From Candidatus Desulfofervidus auxilii (GTDB taxonomy: Bacteria; Desulfobacterota; Desulfofervidia; Desulfofervidales; Desulfofervidaceae), in NCBI GenBank assembly GCA_030262725.1, contig JAJSZS010000013.1, positions 1-58,629 on the forward strand: 58,629 nucleotides of DNA. Reading direction: 5' to 3'. Of this stretch, positions 18,351 through 27,714 are shown in pieces (position 1 is the stretch's first letter; each line of letters starts with the position of its first letter). The notes beneath the pieces were generated by a model. The model ran no database searches. It saw nothing but the letters and a program-made list of their open reading frames with translations, and had not been told where the DNA came from. A program made the translations under genes and the position numbers.

Positions 18351-19263
18351 GAAGGCAAATTACATCTGGATGGATGGCAAATTAATCCCTTGGGATAAAG
18401 CACAAGTTCATGTTTTGACTCATACTCTCCATTATGGTTTAGGAGTATTTGAAGGTATTCGATGTTATAAGTGTGTGGATGGACGTTCAGCTGTATTTCG
18501 TCTAAAAGACCATATACGCCGTCTATTTGATTCTGCTCATAGTATGATGATTAAAATCCCCTTTACACAAAAAGAAATTTACCAAGCTGTTATAGAAACC
18601 TTAAAGGCTAATGAACAAAATGAAGCTTATATTCGACCAATTGTTTTTATTGGAGAAGGGTCAATGGGATTATATCCAAAAAATAACCCCATTCGAGTAA
18701 GCATTATTACTTGGCAATGGGGTGCTTATTTAGGAAAAGAAGGACTTAAAGAAGGTATCCGTACAAAAGTTTCTTCATTTACTCGCCATCATGTTAATGC
18801 TATGATGACAAAAACAAAAACAGTAGGAAATTATGTTAATTCTATTTTAGCTAAAATGGAAGTAACTCAAGCAGGTTATGATGAAGCTATTATGCTTGAT
18901 ACAGAGGGATATGTATGTGAGGCTACTGGTGAAAATATTTTTATTATTCGAGATGGAATAATAAAAACCCCACCTTTAACTTCTGCACTTTCTGGAATTA
19001 CACGCAATAGCATTATTATTTTAGCTAAAGATTTAGGATATGAAGTAAAAGAAGAACGTTTTACTAGAGATGAACTTTATATTGCAGATGAAGCTTTCTT
19101 TTGTGGTACAGCAGCTGAAATAACTCCTATTAAGGAAGTAGATGATAGACAGATTGGCACAGGAACTCCAGGACCTATAACAAAAAAATTACAATCTCTT
19201 TATTTTGAAGTAGTAAGGGGAAAGGTAGGGAAATATCATTATTGGTTAGATTTTATAGAATAA
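18343..19263 (+). CDS. ilvE: Branched-chain amino acid aminotransferase
   Basis: 306 residues from ATG 18343, chosen because GGGAGG at 18332-18337 is five bases upstream; ATG 18340 and an earlier ATG at 18313 inside mtnA are alternatives. Class IV aminotransferase motifs: [35 protein letters not shown], the PLP-lysine region [33 protein letters not shown] and [14 protein letters not shown]. It transfers amino groups between glutamate and leucine, isoleucine or valine. It overlaps mtnA and converges on nadC with an eleven-base 3-prime overlap. Confidence 0.93.
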   Translation: MVEKANYIWMDGKLIPWDKAQVHVLTHTLHYGLGVFEGIRCYKCVDGRSAVFRLKDHIRRLFDSAHSMMIKIPFTQKEIYQAVIETLKANEQNEAYIRPIVFIGEGSMGLYPKNNPIRVSIITWQWGAYLGKEGLKEGIRTKVSSFTRHHVNAMMTKTKTVGNYVNSILAKMEVTQAGYDEAIMLDTEGYVCEATGENIFIIRDGIIKTPPLTSALSGITRNSIIILAKDLGYEVKEERFTRDELYIADEAFFCGTAAEITPIKEVDDRQIGTGTPGPITKKLQSLYFEVVRGKVGKYHYWLDFIE

Positions 19264-20107
19264 TTTTTAAACTCATATCTATAGCTTTTACTGAATGAGT
19301 TAAAGCACCACAACTAATAATATCTGGATTATAAATGGCATAATCTAAAATATTTTCAAAATTAATCCCACCAGAAACTTCCAAAATAACTTTTCCCCTC
19401 AATCCTTTTTGTTCTAATTTCTCTATCGTTTTTTTCACTTCTGAAGGTGAAAAATTATCAAGCATTATTATATCTGCTCCTGCCTGTGCAGCAAAAAGGG
19501 CTTCTTCTGGCGTACATACTTCCACTTCAATTTTTTTAGTAAAACTTATTTTTTCTTTCACTTTCTTTATAGCATTAATAAGATTACCAAATAAAATAAG
19601 ATGGTTATCTTTTATCAAGACTAAATCTGACAGATTAAATCGATGTGTATCACCACCTCCTATAGCCACAGCTTTTTTATCAAAATATCCCCATCCAGGA
19701 AGGGTTTTACGAGTAGCCGCAACTTTACTTCTTGAACCAATGTTTTTTATTTTTTCTTGAAGTTTGTAAGTTTGAGTGGCAATAGATGTCATACGCATAA
19801 GAATATTTAATGCTGTCCTTTCTACTATTAATATATCTCTTGCTTTTCCCTTTAAAAAAAGGATTTTTGTATTTTCTTTTATTTTTTCACCATCTTGATA
19901 AGGAGATTCTGTTTTGATACCTAAAGCAGAAAAAAGGATGATTGACTCATATAAACCAGCAAGTATTGCAGGTTCTTTTATAAGAATAAACGCCTCTGTT
20001 TGTTTTTCTGGTGGAATAAGAAGGTCAGTAGTAATATCTCCCCATGCTAAATCTGATTTAAGGAAATCTAATAATTTTTGTTTAAGAAGTGTTTCTGGTA
20101 AATACAT
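19253..20107 (-). CDS. nadC: Nicotinate-nucleotide pyrophosphorylase (quinolinate phosphoribosyltransferase)
   Basis: 284 residues. It shows [20 protein letters not shown], the substrate-binding stretch [20 protein letters not shown] followed by [20 protein letters not shown], and a C-terminal barrel with [20 protein letters not shown] and [17 protein letters not shown]. It converts quinolinate and PRPP to nicotinate mononucleotide, CO2 and pyrophosphate. It is the last gene of a nadX-nadA-nadC operon on the minus strand, its start coinciding with the nadA stop. Intact, standard length. Confidence 0.97.
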   Translation of the reverse strand: MYLPETLLKQKLLDFLKSDLAWGDITTDLLIPPEKQTEAFILIKEPAILAGLYESIILFSALGIKTESPYQDGEKIKENTKILFLKGKARDILIVERTALNILMRMTSIATQTYKLQEKIKNIGSRSKVAATRKTLPGWGYFDKKAVAIGGGDTHRFNLSDLVLIKDNHLILFGNLINAIKKVKEKISFTKKIEVEVCTPEEALFAAQAGADIIMLDNFSPSEVKKTIEKLEQKGLRGKVILEVSGGINFENILDYAIYNPDIISCGALTHSVKAIDMSLKIIL

Positions 20108-21018
20108 TAACTGCTTATTTTTACCATCTTTTCTAAAGCTTCTTGCGCTTTTTCAATTATCTCTTTAGACAAAGTTACTACATACCTCTCTTCTTTTAAA
20201 GCAAGATAAACTTTCTCTAAAGTAATAGCTTTCATAGCTGTACAAATGGCTTCTGGATTGGCAGGTATAAATTCCTTTTTAGGATTTTCTTTTTTCAAAC
20301 GATAAATAAGACCTATTTCTGTAGCAACAAGAAATAATTTTGCCTCTGTTTTTTGAGCAAAATGACACATTTGAGAAGTACTTCCCACAAAGTCAGCAAT
20401 TTTAATCACTTCCATAGGGCATTCAGGATGTACCATTAATAAAGCTTGAGGATAATTATTTTTTAATTTTAATATGTCTTCTGCTTCAAATAACACATGT
20501 ACTGGACAATAACCATTTGGAGGTACAGGAATTATCTCTTTTTTTGTCTCTCTAGCAACATAAGCAGCAAGATGACTATCTGGACCAAAAAGTATTTTAG
20601 AAGTTGATAAATTCTTCACTACCTTAACAGCATTAGCAGAAGTACAACAAATATCACAAAGAGCCTTACTTTCTCCTAAAGTATTAACATAAAGTACTAC
20701 TGGCACATTAGGATATTCTTTTTGCCAAATAGCTAAATAATCAGGAGGTAACATTTGAGCCATTGGACAGAGGGCACCTCTTGTTGGAATTACTACTTTC
20801 TTTTCAGGATTGAGGATAACAGCAGATTGAGCCATAAAATCTACACCGCAAAAAACAATCATCCTAGCTTTAGTCTTTTGAGCATGACGACAGAGCTCAA
20901 TACTATCGCCAATAAAATCAGCAATATCTTGAATTTCTGGTCTTTGATAATTATGAGCTAAAATAATAGCATTTTTTTGTCTTTTAAGGGAAAGAATCTC
21001 TTTTTGTAAAGATTTCAT
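20107..21018 (-). CDS. nadA: Quinolinate synthase
   Basis: 303 residues, the compact form of the family. It has AIILAHNYQRPEIQDIADFI near the start, three widely spaced [4Fe-4S] cysteines (in VFCGVDFMAQ, DICCTSANAV and near HPECPMEV), and GPDSHLAAYV. It condenses iminoaspartate with dihydroxyacetone phosphate to quinolinate; the oxygen-sensitive cluster fits an anaerobe. It overlaps nadX upstream by four bases and touches nadC downstream, so the three enzymes are made together. Confidence 0.97.
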   Translation of the reverse strand: MKSLQKEILSLKRQKNAIILAHNYQRPEIQDIADFIGDSIELCRHAQKTKARMIVFCGVDFMAQSAVILNPEKKVVIPTRGALCPMAQMLPPDYLAIWQKEYPNVPVVLYVNTLGESKALCDICCTSANAVKVVKNLSTSKILFGPDSHLAAYVARETKKEIIPVPPNGYCPVHVLFEAEDILKLKNNYPQALLMVHPECPMEVIKIADFVGSTSQMCHFAQKTEAKLFLVATEIGLIYRLKKENPKKEFIPANPEAICTAMKAITLEKVYLALKEERYVVTLSKEIIEKAQEALEKMVKISS

Positions 21019-21836
21019 GTTCCTATTACTATTTCCTCACTAATTTTTTCTAATGTTTTAATAGCTGAAAGAGCAGCTAAATAGCTTGTTTTAGGATTAT
21101 CAGGACAGGGAACGTTATCTGTTAAACATGTCAATTCCCCAAAAATCCCTTTTGCTTTAATTTCATGTTGATTTGTATGTAGATTTGGATCAACAATAAT
21201 TCTTACTTTTGTTTTTATTTTCCCAAGTCCCACCAAACTTACAATTGCTGCTACATTAACATTAGCTGGAAAATATTTTACAGCCTCCTCTGCTGGCCCT
21301 TCATAAATAAGTGTTGGTGTAGAAATATCTTCAAGTTTAATTCCTTTTTCTTTTATATATGGAGCTCCTTTTAAACCTAAAGGTGGTTTTCTTGTAGTAA
21401 GAACTACTTCTTTAAGACCTGCCAAAGCTGCTGCTTTTAAAGCATCAATACCAGCTACTGCCCCTGATGGAAGATAAATATGACGTTTATATCTATAAGC
21501 CACCTTACTCAATTTTTCAAATAAATCGTTTTTTAATAAAGCTCCCACACTCATAATCATTAAATCACGATTTGCTTTTAAGATTTTTTCTGCATAAGCT
21601 ACAACTGCCTCTTGAGAAGCAGCTTCAATAACCAAATCTAAATCTTCTTTCATAAAATTTAAAAAGTCTGAAGCAATAAAAGGTGATATCTTTAGACGTT
21701 TTACCAATACCTTTGCCTTTTCAATAGAAAGATCAAACACAGCTTTTAAAATATATCTTTCTGCCAGGCGTGTTTCTATCGCCTGCGCAATAACTGCCCC
21801 AATTGCTCCACATCCAATCAATCCTACTTTCAACAT
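21015..21836 (-). CDS. nadX: L-aspartate dehydrogenase
   Basis: 273 residues from ATG 21836 (MLKVGLIGCGAIGAVIAQAI); a TTG at 21848 would add four residues. The Rossmann glycine pattern GCGAIG opens the protein. LVIEAASQEAVVAYAEKIL, MSVGALLKNDLF, the conserved YLPSGAVAGIDALKAAALAG and a C-terminal KAKGIFGELTCLTDNVPCPD carry substrate residues. It makes iminoaspartate from aspartate with NAD(P), replacing the FAD/oxygen-linked aspartate oxidase NadB. Genes nadA and nadC follow directly, which settles the role. Confidence 0.93.
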   Translation of the reverse strand: MLKVGLIGCGAIGAVIAQAIETRLAERYILKAVFDLSIEKAKVLVKRLKISPFIASDFLNFMKEDLDLVIEAASQEAVVAYAEKILKANRDLMIMSVGALLKNDLFEKLSKVAYRYKRHIYLPSGAVAGIDALKAAALAGLKEVVLTTRKPPLGLKGAPYIKEKGIKLEDISTPTLIYEGPAEEAVKYFPANVNVAAIVSLVGLGKIKTKVRIIVDPNLHTNQHEIKAKGIFGELTCLTDNVPCPDNPKTSYLAALSAIKTLEKISEEIVIGT

Positions 21837-21854
21837 AATTTCAACCAAAAAGTG

Positions 21855-21884
21855 TTGCCATTTTAGACCTTTTCACATTATAAT
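21855..21884 (+). promoter_or_regulatory. Promoter of the gene at 21891, leaderless type
   Basis: TTGCCA at 21855-21860, 18-base spacer and perfect TATAAT at 21879-21884. The GTG start at 21891 falls at the predicted first transcribed base; no Shine-Dalgarno is present. Confidence 0.55.
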
Positions 21885-21890
21885 GCAAGC

Positions 21891-22910
21891 GTGAAACTTA
21901 TCTTTTGGCCTACCTATCCAGACTTAGATCTTTCTTATTTTGAGAAACTCATACAAAAAAATGCTCAAGAATTAATTCTTGCTCGTAAACTAGCAGAAGA
22001 AGTAAGTATGTTTAGTGGACGTCCAGTCCTTACTTTACACAATGCTACTTTAGGTGCTCCTTCTGGCTGGGGTATTCCTGATTTTAATTTTCAATTAAAG
22101 GAAATTTATCCTTTATGGCAAAATAAGGTATGGTATTTTTTAAAACAATTTAAAGAAAAACTTAAAAAAAACACAGAAATTCTTACTCAAATTTGGCTCA
22201 AAAGAATGGTTGAAGATAAAAAATGGAATTTTTATTTAAAAAATCGGTATTTACAGGAAAAATATCGTCTTTTAAATTATTTTCCGCTATTAATAGCTAT
22301 TTTAAAGACAAATAAAATTTTTCTTAAAAAAGGCAAATTAGGGCTTGTAGTACCTTTTATTGATAAATTTATTCGTTCTAGCTTAGGTGCAAAAGATATT
22401 GAGTATTTTAAATTATTTTTAAAATTCATTTTCTCTGAAGTACCTGAAACTATTGTTCTTTTCTTTGATGAAACTACCCATCCAAATGGGCCAACTCTAA
22501 AATTAGCTATAACAACCCTTAAAAAAGATATTCGATGGATAAAGGGGTTAGGGGTTTATGGGAAAGGAGAAACTGTAAACTCAGAAACTATTGTTAAATT
22601 AATCCCAAAATATCGAGTTTTTTTCATATCTTTACTTTCAGATAAAGATCGACCTTATAGTTGGTGGGAGATCAGACTTTATTATCCAAAAGGCTATCAT
22701 CCTGCCTGGCGGGATGGTCTATTTCAACTTTTTAGTGGTACACAAGTTTCTTTTTTAACTCAGTCAGAAAAAAGAGAAGAAATAATAACAGATAAAGGGC
22801 CAATGTTACTTGGTATATATTTTAGATTTAGATTAAAACAACTAAGTTATACACCAATTTCTTCTGATCCATTTTGGTGTTTTTATGAAGCATTAGCTAA
22901 TTTGACTTAA
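21891..22910 (+). CDS. Protein of unknown function
   Basis: 339 residues, GTG start. I do not recognise the family. It begins MKLIFWPTYPDLDLSYFEKL and later has FSGRPVLTLHNATLGAPSGW, a VLFFDETTHPNGPTLKLAIT strand-turn segment near residue 185 and SWWEIRLYYPKGYHPAWRDG near residue 258. It has no signal peptide or clear membrane segment, and is rich in lysine, leucine and aromatic residues. It is the first gene of a two-gene unit with a YdjM-like membrane protein one base downstream. A preceding TATAAT box seven bases away suggests leaderless translation. Function unknown. Confidence 0.75.
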   Translation: MKLIFWPTYPDLDLSYFEKLIQKNAQELILARKLAEEVSMFSGRPVLTLHNATLGAPSGWGIPDFNFQLKEIYPLWQNKVWYFLKQFKEKLKKNTEILTQIWLKRMVEDKKWNFYLKNRYLQEKYRLLNYFPLLIAILKTNKIFLKKGKLGLVVPFIDKFIRSSLGAKDIEYFKLFLKFIFSEVPETIVLFFDETTHPNGPTLKLAITTLKKDIRWIKGLGVYGKGETVNSETIVKLIPKYRVFFISLLSDKDRPYSWWEIRLYYPKGYHPAWRDGLFQLFSGTQVSFLTQSEKREEIITDKGPMLLGIYFRFRLKQLSYTPISSDPFWCFYEALANLT

Positions 22911-22911
22911 A

Positions 22912-23802
22912 ATGGAACCCATAACACATCTTCTTACTGGCTATCATTTATCAAGATTTTTAAAATTTAAAATAAAATATCCTACTATAGCTGTGCTTAT
23001 TGGTGCCATTTTCCCAGATATTGATCATATTGTGATTCTTTTTAAAAAAGTTTATTATTTACAATATCATCGTACTTTTACTCATTCCCTTATAACTACT
23101 CCTTTCTTTGCATTTTTGCTTGCTATAATTATAAAATTTTGGGATAAAAAAGGTAAATTTTTTACTTATTTTTCCCTTATATCAATTGGAATTTTCAGTC
23201 ATCTTCTTCTTGATTTGATAGTGCCTTATGGAATCAAATTATTTTATCCTTTTGGGAGATGGTATGCTTTTAATTGGGTCTGTGTAATTGATATTCCATT
23301 GCTTATTATTCTTCTTATTTCATTTTTTATTGAAAAGTTAAATCTTTTCTCTGAAAAGAAGATTTCATTAATTGTATTACTTTTTATGATAAATTTTTTT
23401 CTTTTTCGTAGTTATCTCAATTATAAAGTAGCTAATCATTTTCACTCTATTTATCCTAAAAATATCAAAATAATGGCTTTACCTACACCTTTTAATCCAT
23501 TTGAATGGAAGGTAATTGTGGAATTAGAAAAAGAATACAAATATTTCTATTTTAATTTTTTAAAAAATAAACTTTATTTTAAAAAACATTTTTTAAAAAC
23601 CTCAGAAGAAATTGCTTTTTTAAAAAATTTACCACTCTCCAAGTTATTTTTAGAGTGGGCTATTTTCCCTATTGTGGATAGTTCAGAAAAAATTTTTTAT
23701 TTAAAAGATCTTCGTTTTTTTCATCCAAAATATCACATCCTTACTGTTCGCATTATTTTTGATAAGAAAACAAAAGAAACATTTTTATTTAAAGCTCAAT
23801 GA
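22912..23802 (+). CDS. YdjM-family membrane-bound metal-dependent hydrolase (predicted)
   Basis: 296 residues. The start MEPITHLLTGYHLSRFL and the following GAIFPDIDHIVIL and YHRTFTHSLITTPFFAFLL carry the spaced histidine and aspartate residues of the YdjM (DUF457) family, presumed metal ligands. About four hydrophobic membrane segments lie between residues 55 and 170. The last 100 residues are soluble. E. coli YdjM is an SOS-regulated inner membrane protein of uncertain activity, so function is not assigned. It starts one base after the preceding stop and converges on the PAC2 gene with a seven-base overlap. Confidence 0.8.
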   Translation: MEPITHLLTGYHLSRFLKFKIKYPTIAVLIGAIFPDIDHIVILFKKVYYLQYHRTFTHSLITTPFFAFLLAIIIKFWDKKGKFFTYFSLISIGIFSHLLLDLIVPYGIKLFYPFGRWYAFNWVCVIDIPLLIILLISFFIEKLNLFSEKKISLIVLLFMINFFLFRSYLNYKVANHFHSIYPKNIKIMALPTPFNPFEWKVIVELEKEYKYFYFNFLKNKLYFKKHFLKTSEEIAFLKNLPLSKLFLEWAIFPIVDSSEKIFYLKDLRFFHPKYHILTVRIIFDKKTKETFLFKAQ

Positions 23803-24563
23803 AGTGTTTCTGGCCCTTTAGGTGGAATTACAGATTGCCCTTTTTCTTGAGCAATTTTTAAATATTCATCTACTTCCTTCTCCATATAACGACCTAATTC
23901 ATCCAATTCAGTTGTTTCTACAAATATACCTGTTAATACAGCAAAAACTTCAATCACAGCCTTTGTTGCTTTTGGATTTTCTATTTGCACAGTATAAAAA
24001 GGAATTTCACCTAAAAGACAGATAGCTTTAAATCCCCTTTCTCGAGCAACACCTAAAAGCGAACCATTCATACCACTAATAGAACCTCTTTGCATTAATC
24101 TAATTTCTTGTTTTGTGAGTCTTTGAATTATCTTTTCATCAGATCCTACTGCCCATACTCCAGGAACATCTTTATGACTCATTTCTACAGGCATAGCTGC
24201 TGCAGTAAAAACTTGTTTAACACCATGCGATTGAGCAAAATCAAGTACAGTATTAGCTAAAAGATATTCTTTACCAGGTACTGGTTGTGATTCACTGATA
24301 AAAATAAGTAAAGATTTATCTCCTGATTGCCAAAAATAAAATTCATTTTTTGGAATAAAAACAGGTTCAATCAATCCTCCTTTAATAGAAATACCAGGAA
24401 GCTGAAAAAGCTCATCTGGTGGAATGAAAGCTACCTTTTCTGCAGAAAGATGTGTTTTAAGATATTTAGCCACACTCAATGCTACATATCCCATCCCTGG
24501 CCAACAGGCAAGAAGGATAGGAGTTTGAAAATCATTCCTTAAAATTTCTATTGTTAGTCTCAT
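23796..24563 (-). CDS. PAC2-family (proteasome assembly chaperone-like) protein
   Basis: 255 residues. The pattern PILLACWPGMGYVALSVAKY, then IPPDELFQLPGISIKGGLIE, LLIFISESQPVPGKEYLLAN and SISGMNGSLLGVARERGFKA defines the PAC2 family. Bacterial members are uncharacterised in most cases; the fold resembles nucleoside phosphorylases and eukaryotic proteasome assembly factors. It is the last gene of a minus-strand operon, overlapping the methyltransferase by four bases. The last residues (PPKGPETLH) overlap the convergent YdjM-like gene. Confidence 0.85.
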   Translation of the reverse strand: MRLTIEILRNDFQTPILLACWPGMGYVALSVAKYLKTHLSAEKVAFIPPDELFQLPGISIKGGLIEPVFIPKNEFYFWQSGDKSLLIFISESQPVPGKEYLLANTVLDFAQSHGVKQVFTAAAMPVEMSHKDVPGVWAVGSDEKIIQRLTKQEIRLMQRGSISGMNGSLLGVARERGFKAICLLGEIPFYTVQIENPKATKAVIEVFAVLTGIFVETTELDELGRYMEKEVDEYLKIAQEKGQSVIPPKGPETLH

Positions 24564-25297
24564 TTTCCCTCCTTTTTATAATATTCGGCTACTTCAGGTG
24601 TATACTTTCCATGTCTTTCATAAATAATCAAGGGAAATTTAACTTTTAATCCTTCTTTCCCCCCTTTCATAGCCTCAACCATTACAAAATTTGCCTCTTC
24701 ACTTACATAAGGATGAACAAAACGCAAACATTTTGGCTCCAAACCGTGGCTTCGCAGGGTAATAAATAAATGTTGACACCTGGAAGCCGGATAAATAAGA
24801 TATATTTTCCCTTTTTCTTTTAACACAAATTGCCCTATTTTTACAATATCTTCTAATGAAGCTTTTATCTCATGACGAGCGATAGCCTTTTCTATTTCAG
24901 GACTTATACGACCTTTTTTTAATGAATAATATGGAGGATTGCTAACTACCACATCACAGCTTGCAGCTGGAAAAATTTGAGGTAATTTTTTCATATCTAT
25001 TTCCATAACTTCAATTAAATTATCAAATCTATTTAAACTTACATTTTTTCGAGCTAATAGAGCAAGAGAAGGTTGTATTTCTATAGCAATAATTTTTTTT
25101 ACTTCTGGATATTTTAAAGCTAAAAGTAAAGCAATAATCCCGCATCCTGTACCTAACTCAACCACAATTTGTCCTTTTTTCAATTGGACAAAATTTGCTA
25201 TAATAAATGCATCAATAGCAAAACGATACCCTTTTTTCTTTTGATAGACTTTTAATTTTCCATTAAAAAATATATCTAAAGTATAATCTTCTTTCAT
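24560..25297 (-). CDS. SAM-dependent methyltransferase, TrmN6/YfiC-like
   Basis: 245 residues. A class I methyltransferase fold follows an N-terminal KGYRFAIDAFIIANFVQLKK segment typical for tRNA1(Val) adenine-37 N6 methyltransferases. The SAM loop is VVELGTGCGIIALLLALKYP, the acidic ribose site AIEIQ, and the catalytic VVSNPPYYSLKKGRISPE contains the NPPY box of N6-adenine enzymes. tRNA m6A37 is the likely product but other N6-adenine targets are possible. It is the middle gene of an operon with DUF1015 upstream (adjacent by one base) and PAC2 downstream. Confidence 0.85.
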   Translation of the reverse strand: MKEDYTLDIFFNGKLKVYQKKKGYRFAIDAFIIANFVQLKKGQIVVELGTGCGIIALLLALKYPEVKKIIAIEIQPSLALLARKNVSLNRFDNLIEVMEIDMKKLPQIFPAASCDVVVSNPPYYSLKKGRISPEIEKAIARHEIKASLEDIVKIGQFVLKEKGKIYLIYPASRCQHLFITLRSHGLEPKCLRFVHPYVSEEANFVMVEAMKGGKEGLKVKFPLIIYERHGKYTPEVAEYYKKEGK

Positions 25298-26563
25298 TTA
25301 AATTCTTAAACTATTTATTACTAAGCCCGTAAGAATTTTAGGATAAAAATATGTAGATTTTCGAGGCAATAGACAAGAAGCAAGTACTACGTCCTTTAGA
25401 TTCTCAGGTGATAGGGGATTTAATAAGAAAGCCATTTTATATTTTCCTTCTCTTACAAGAGAAATGGCCATTTGGTCATCGCTAATATAATAAATAAAAT
25501 CTTCTTGATTTAATTGAGTTTCTGAAAATTTAAACATTTTTTTCAAAATTAATTGATTTAATACTATTGTATCTATTTTTTTTAACGTCTCTGATAAACT
25601 TCTTGTCCAATCTTGTTTTTTTAATTTAAGAAGAAAAAAATTATCAGGTATATCTTGAATATACAAACCAATAACTGTTTTAATCTTATTTTCTCTTAAT
25701 TTTTTCCAAAAAATTTTTTCTTTCTTATACACTTTCAACTCAAAATATTGCTCTAATTTTTTAAAAAAGTTTTTTAAAGAAAAATCAAGTAAAACCTCTG
25801 TAGGAATCAATCGATGAATAGGCAAAATAGTTATTTGACGAAAACTGCTTAAATACATACAGACATAATTAAAAGGAGCATCTATATCAGGAAATTTTTT
25901 TTGCATTTCTTCTTTATAAGCTAAAGCAGTGCGATAACGATGATGTCCATCAGCAATAACAATCTTTTTTTCATACATTAAGTCCTGCAATATTTTAAAA
26001 ACATTTTTATCTGTAACTCTAAAAAGGCAATGAGTGACATTATCAAATTTGATTTTGATGAAAGGAGATATATCTTGTACTACTTTAGATAAAATTGAAA
26101 TGATTTTATCTTCTTTATCATCATAAATACCATATATTTGGCTTAGATTAGCCTTAGTAGCTTTTAATAGACGTAAACGTTCAGCAACTACTTTTGTAAA
26201 TGTCTTTTCGTGAGGTAAAATTATTTTTTTTTCAAAAGGTTCAATCTTTACCCTTGCTATAAAACCCTGTTGAGTTCTTTTTTCTCCTTTTAAATCATAT
26301 TCCATTGTATAAAAATAAATAGCCTCATCTAACTCTAAAACAAAAATTTCTTCTTTTAACCATTGTTCAAAACGTTTACCTGCTTCTTCAGGCCAATTTT
26401 TTCCTTTTCCTAAAATCAAATGTACTATATTGTAAGGGCTACGTTTAGCTAATTGCTGTCTTTCTTCTTCAGAAATAACATCATAAGGTGGACTTACTAC
26501 CTTTTCTAATTTTACACGTTTTTGATTATAAATAATACCTTTAAAAGGCTTAATCTCAACCAT
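25298..26563 (-). CDS. DUF1015 family protein
   Basis: 421 residues from ATG 26563 (MVEIKPFKGIIYN), the usual family start; TTG 26575 and ATG 26569 are alternatives. It contains KVVSPPYDVISEEERQQLAK, SPYNIVHLILGKG, the central IADGHHRYRTALAYKEEM and a C-terminal NPLSPENLKDVVLASCLLPR. The histidine-rich DGHHRYRTA motif is the family hallmark and suggests a metal or phosphate site; no biochemical role is established. It heads the DUF1015-methyltransferase-PAC2 operon. A TTGCAC-N17-TAATTA promoter may lie at about 26591-26619 on the minus strand. Confidence 0.88.
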   Translation of the reverse strand: MVEIKPFKGIIYNQKRVKLEKVVSPPYDVISEEERQQLAKRSPYNIVHLILGKGKNWPEEAGKRFEQWLKEEIFVLELDEAIYFYTMEYDLKGEKRTQQGFIARVKIEPFEKKIILPHEKTFTKVVAERLRLLKATKANLSQIYGIYDDKEDKIISILSKVVQDISPFIKIKFDNVTHCLFRVTDKNVFKILQDLMYEKKIVIADGHHRYRTALAYKEEMQKKFPDIDAPFNYVCMYLSSFRQITILPIHRLIPTEVLLDFSLKNFFKKLEQYFELKVYKKEKIFWKKLRENKIKTVIGLYIQDIPDNFFLLKLKKQDWTRSLSETLKKIDTIVLNQLILKKMFKFSETQLNQEDFIYYISDDQMAISLVREGKYKMAFLLNPLSPENLKDVVLASCLLPRKSTYFYPKILTGLVINSLRI

Positions 26564-26620
26564 ACTCATTTCCAAAACGAGGGCTAATTATCATATTGTT
26601 TTTGTCTGTGCAAGAGAATA

Positions 26621-26649
26621 TTGGCTTATTTAGAAAAAAGTTTTAAATT
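26621..26649 (+). promoter_or_regulatory. Promoter of M48 peptidase gene, leaderless type
   Basis: TTGGCT at 26621-26626, 17-base spacer and TAAATT at 26644-26649; the ATG at 26657 follows after seven bases. No Shine-Dalgarno is seen. This argues against translation from the earlier TTG at 26621, which would be inside the promoter. Confidence 0.5.
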
Positions 26650-26656
26650 AAAGAAT

Positions 26657-27667
26657 ATGAAAAAAATCATTCTGTTTTTTATCTGTTTTGTTTTTGCCTG
26701 TACAACAGTCAAAATACCTGTAACTTCAGAGGAAAAATTTGAAGCAGAAGTAGAAATTGCTGTTGAAGAATGGAAAGGTTGGTATAATGATTTAAGACGA
26801 GTATCAAATATTTTTTATAAAATTTTAAAAAGTATATCTGCTGAAGAATCACTAAAAGGAAAAATAATATTTCCTTCAAAAAAGCCATTCTGGGATGATG
26901 GCATAAGACACATTGAATTAAAAAAATTAAATAAGGTTGACCATAAAGCATTAGAAGTAATTACAGGTAAAATGCTGCCAAAAGATGGTTATATACTCCT
27001 TCCATTACCTTCTATGCCAGCAGAAGTACTTATAAAACCATGGAGTTTTGCAAAAAAATTCAATTTTGATAAAGAAAAACATACTTTTACTTATTTAGTA
27101 AATGGCAAAGAAATAAAAATAAAAGCTATAGCATTTCCTATATGGATACATTTTTTTGTTTCTATGTCAAAAGAAATAAATGCTTATGCCTCTAAGGGAA
27201 AAAATGGATATTTCATTGTGATTCATCGAGGTATTTGTCATTTCTTGCCTGATGATAACCAACTTGCATTTGTTATAAGTCATGAGATAGCTCATATTTT
27301 AAGAGGTCATTTAAAGAAAAGGGTAGGAGTAAATTTAATTACTGGAATTTTGGCTACTGGAATTGCCATAGCTACTGGGATTTCAGATTTAGCAAATATT
27401 GTATATGCTGGTGTTATGGCAAAATATAGTAGAGATCAGGAAAGGGAAGCAGATTTTTTTGGTCTTTATTTCACATATTTAAGTGGCTATGACATTGAAT
27501 TGGCAAGCAAAGCATTTATTACATTAGGTAGTTCTGCTCCTAGATCTCTACTTGAAAATTTCTTTGCTACTCATCCATATGATGCCGAAAGAAGAGCTTA
27601 CCTTAAAAAAGTAGTTAATTGGATAAAGGAAGGAAAAACTTGGCAGCAAATTATTAGAGAACACTGA
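26657..27667 (+). CDS. M48-family zinc metalloprotease lipoprotein
   Basis: 336 residues from ATG 26657. It starts MKKIILFFICFVFACTTVK, a lipoprotein signal with the lipobox FVFAC, so the mature protein is anchored by its cysteine. The catalytic helix is FVISHEIAHILRGHLKKR (HExxH), and the third zinc ligand lies in READFFGLYFTYLSGYD. This resembles BepA/YcaL/LoiP periplasmic proteases that survey outer membrane protein assembly. An extra helix-rich region (residues 30-130) precedes the protease domain. The gene stands alone between a divergent DUF1015 operon and an FMN enzyme gene. Confidence 0.9.
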   Translation: MKKIILFFICFVFACTTVKIPVTSEEKFEAEVEIAVEEWKGWYNDLRRVSNIFYKILKSISAEESLKGKIIFPSKKPFWDDGIRHIELKKLNKVDHKALEVITGKMLPKDGYILLPLPSMPAEVLIKPWSFAKKFNFDKEKHTFTYLVNGKEIKIKAIAFPIWIHFFVSMSKEINAYASKGKNGYFIVIHRGICHFLPDDNQLAFVISHEIAHILRGHLKKRVGVNLITGILATGIAIATGISDLANIVYAGVMAKYSRDQEREADFFGLYFTYLSGYDIELASKAFITLGSSAPRSLLENFFATHPYDAERRAYLKKVVNWIKEGKTWQQIIREH

Positions 27668-27714
27668 CTTGATTTAACTTTGATTTTTGCTAAAATGGCG
27701 GGTTGGTTTAAAAG

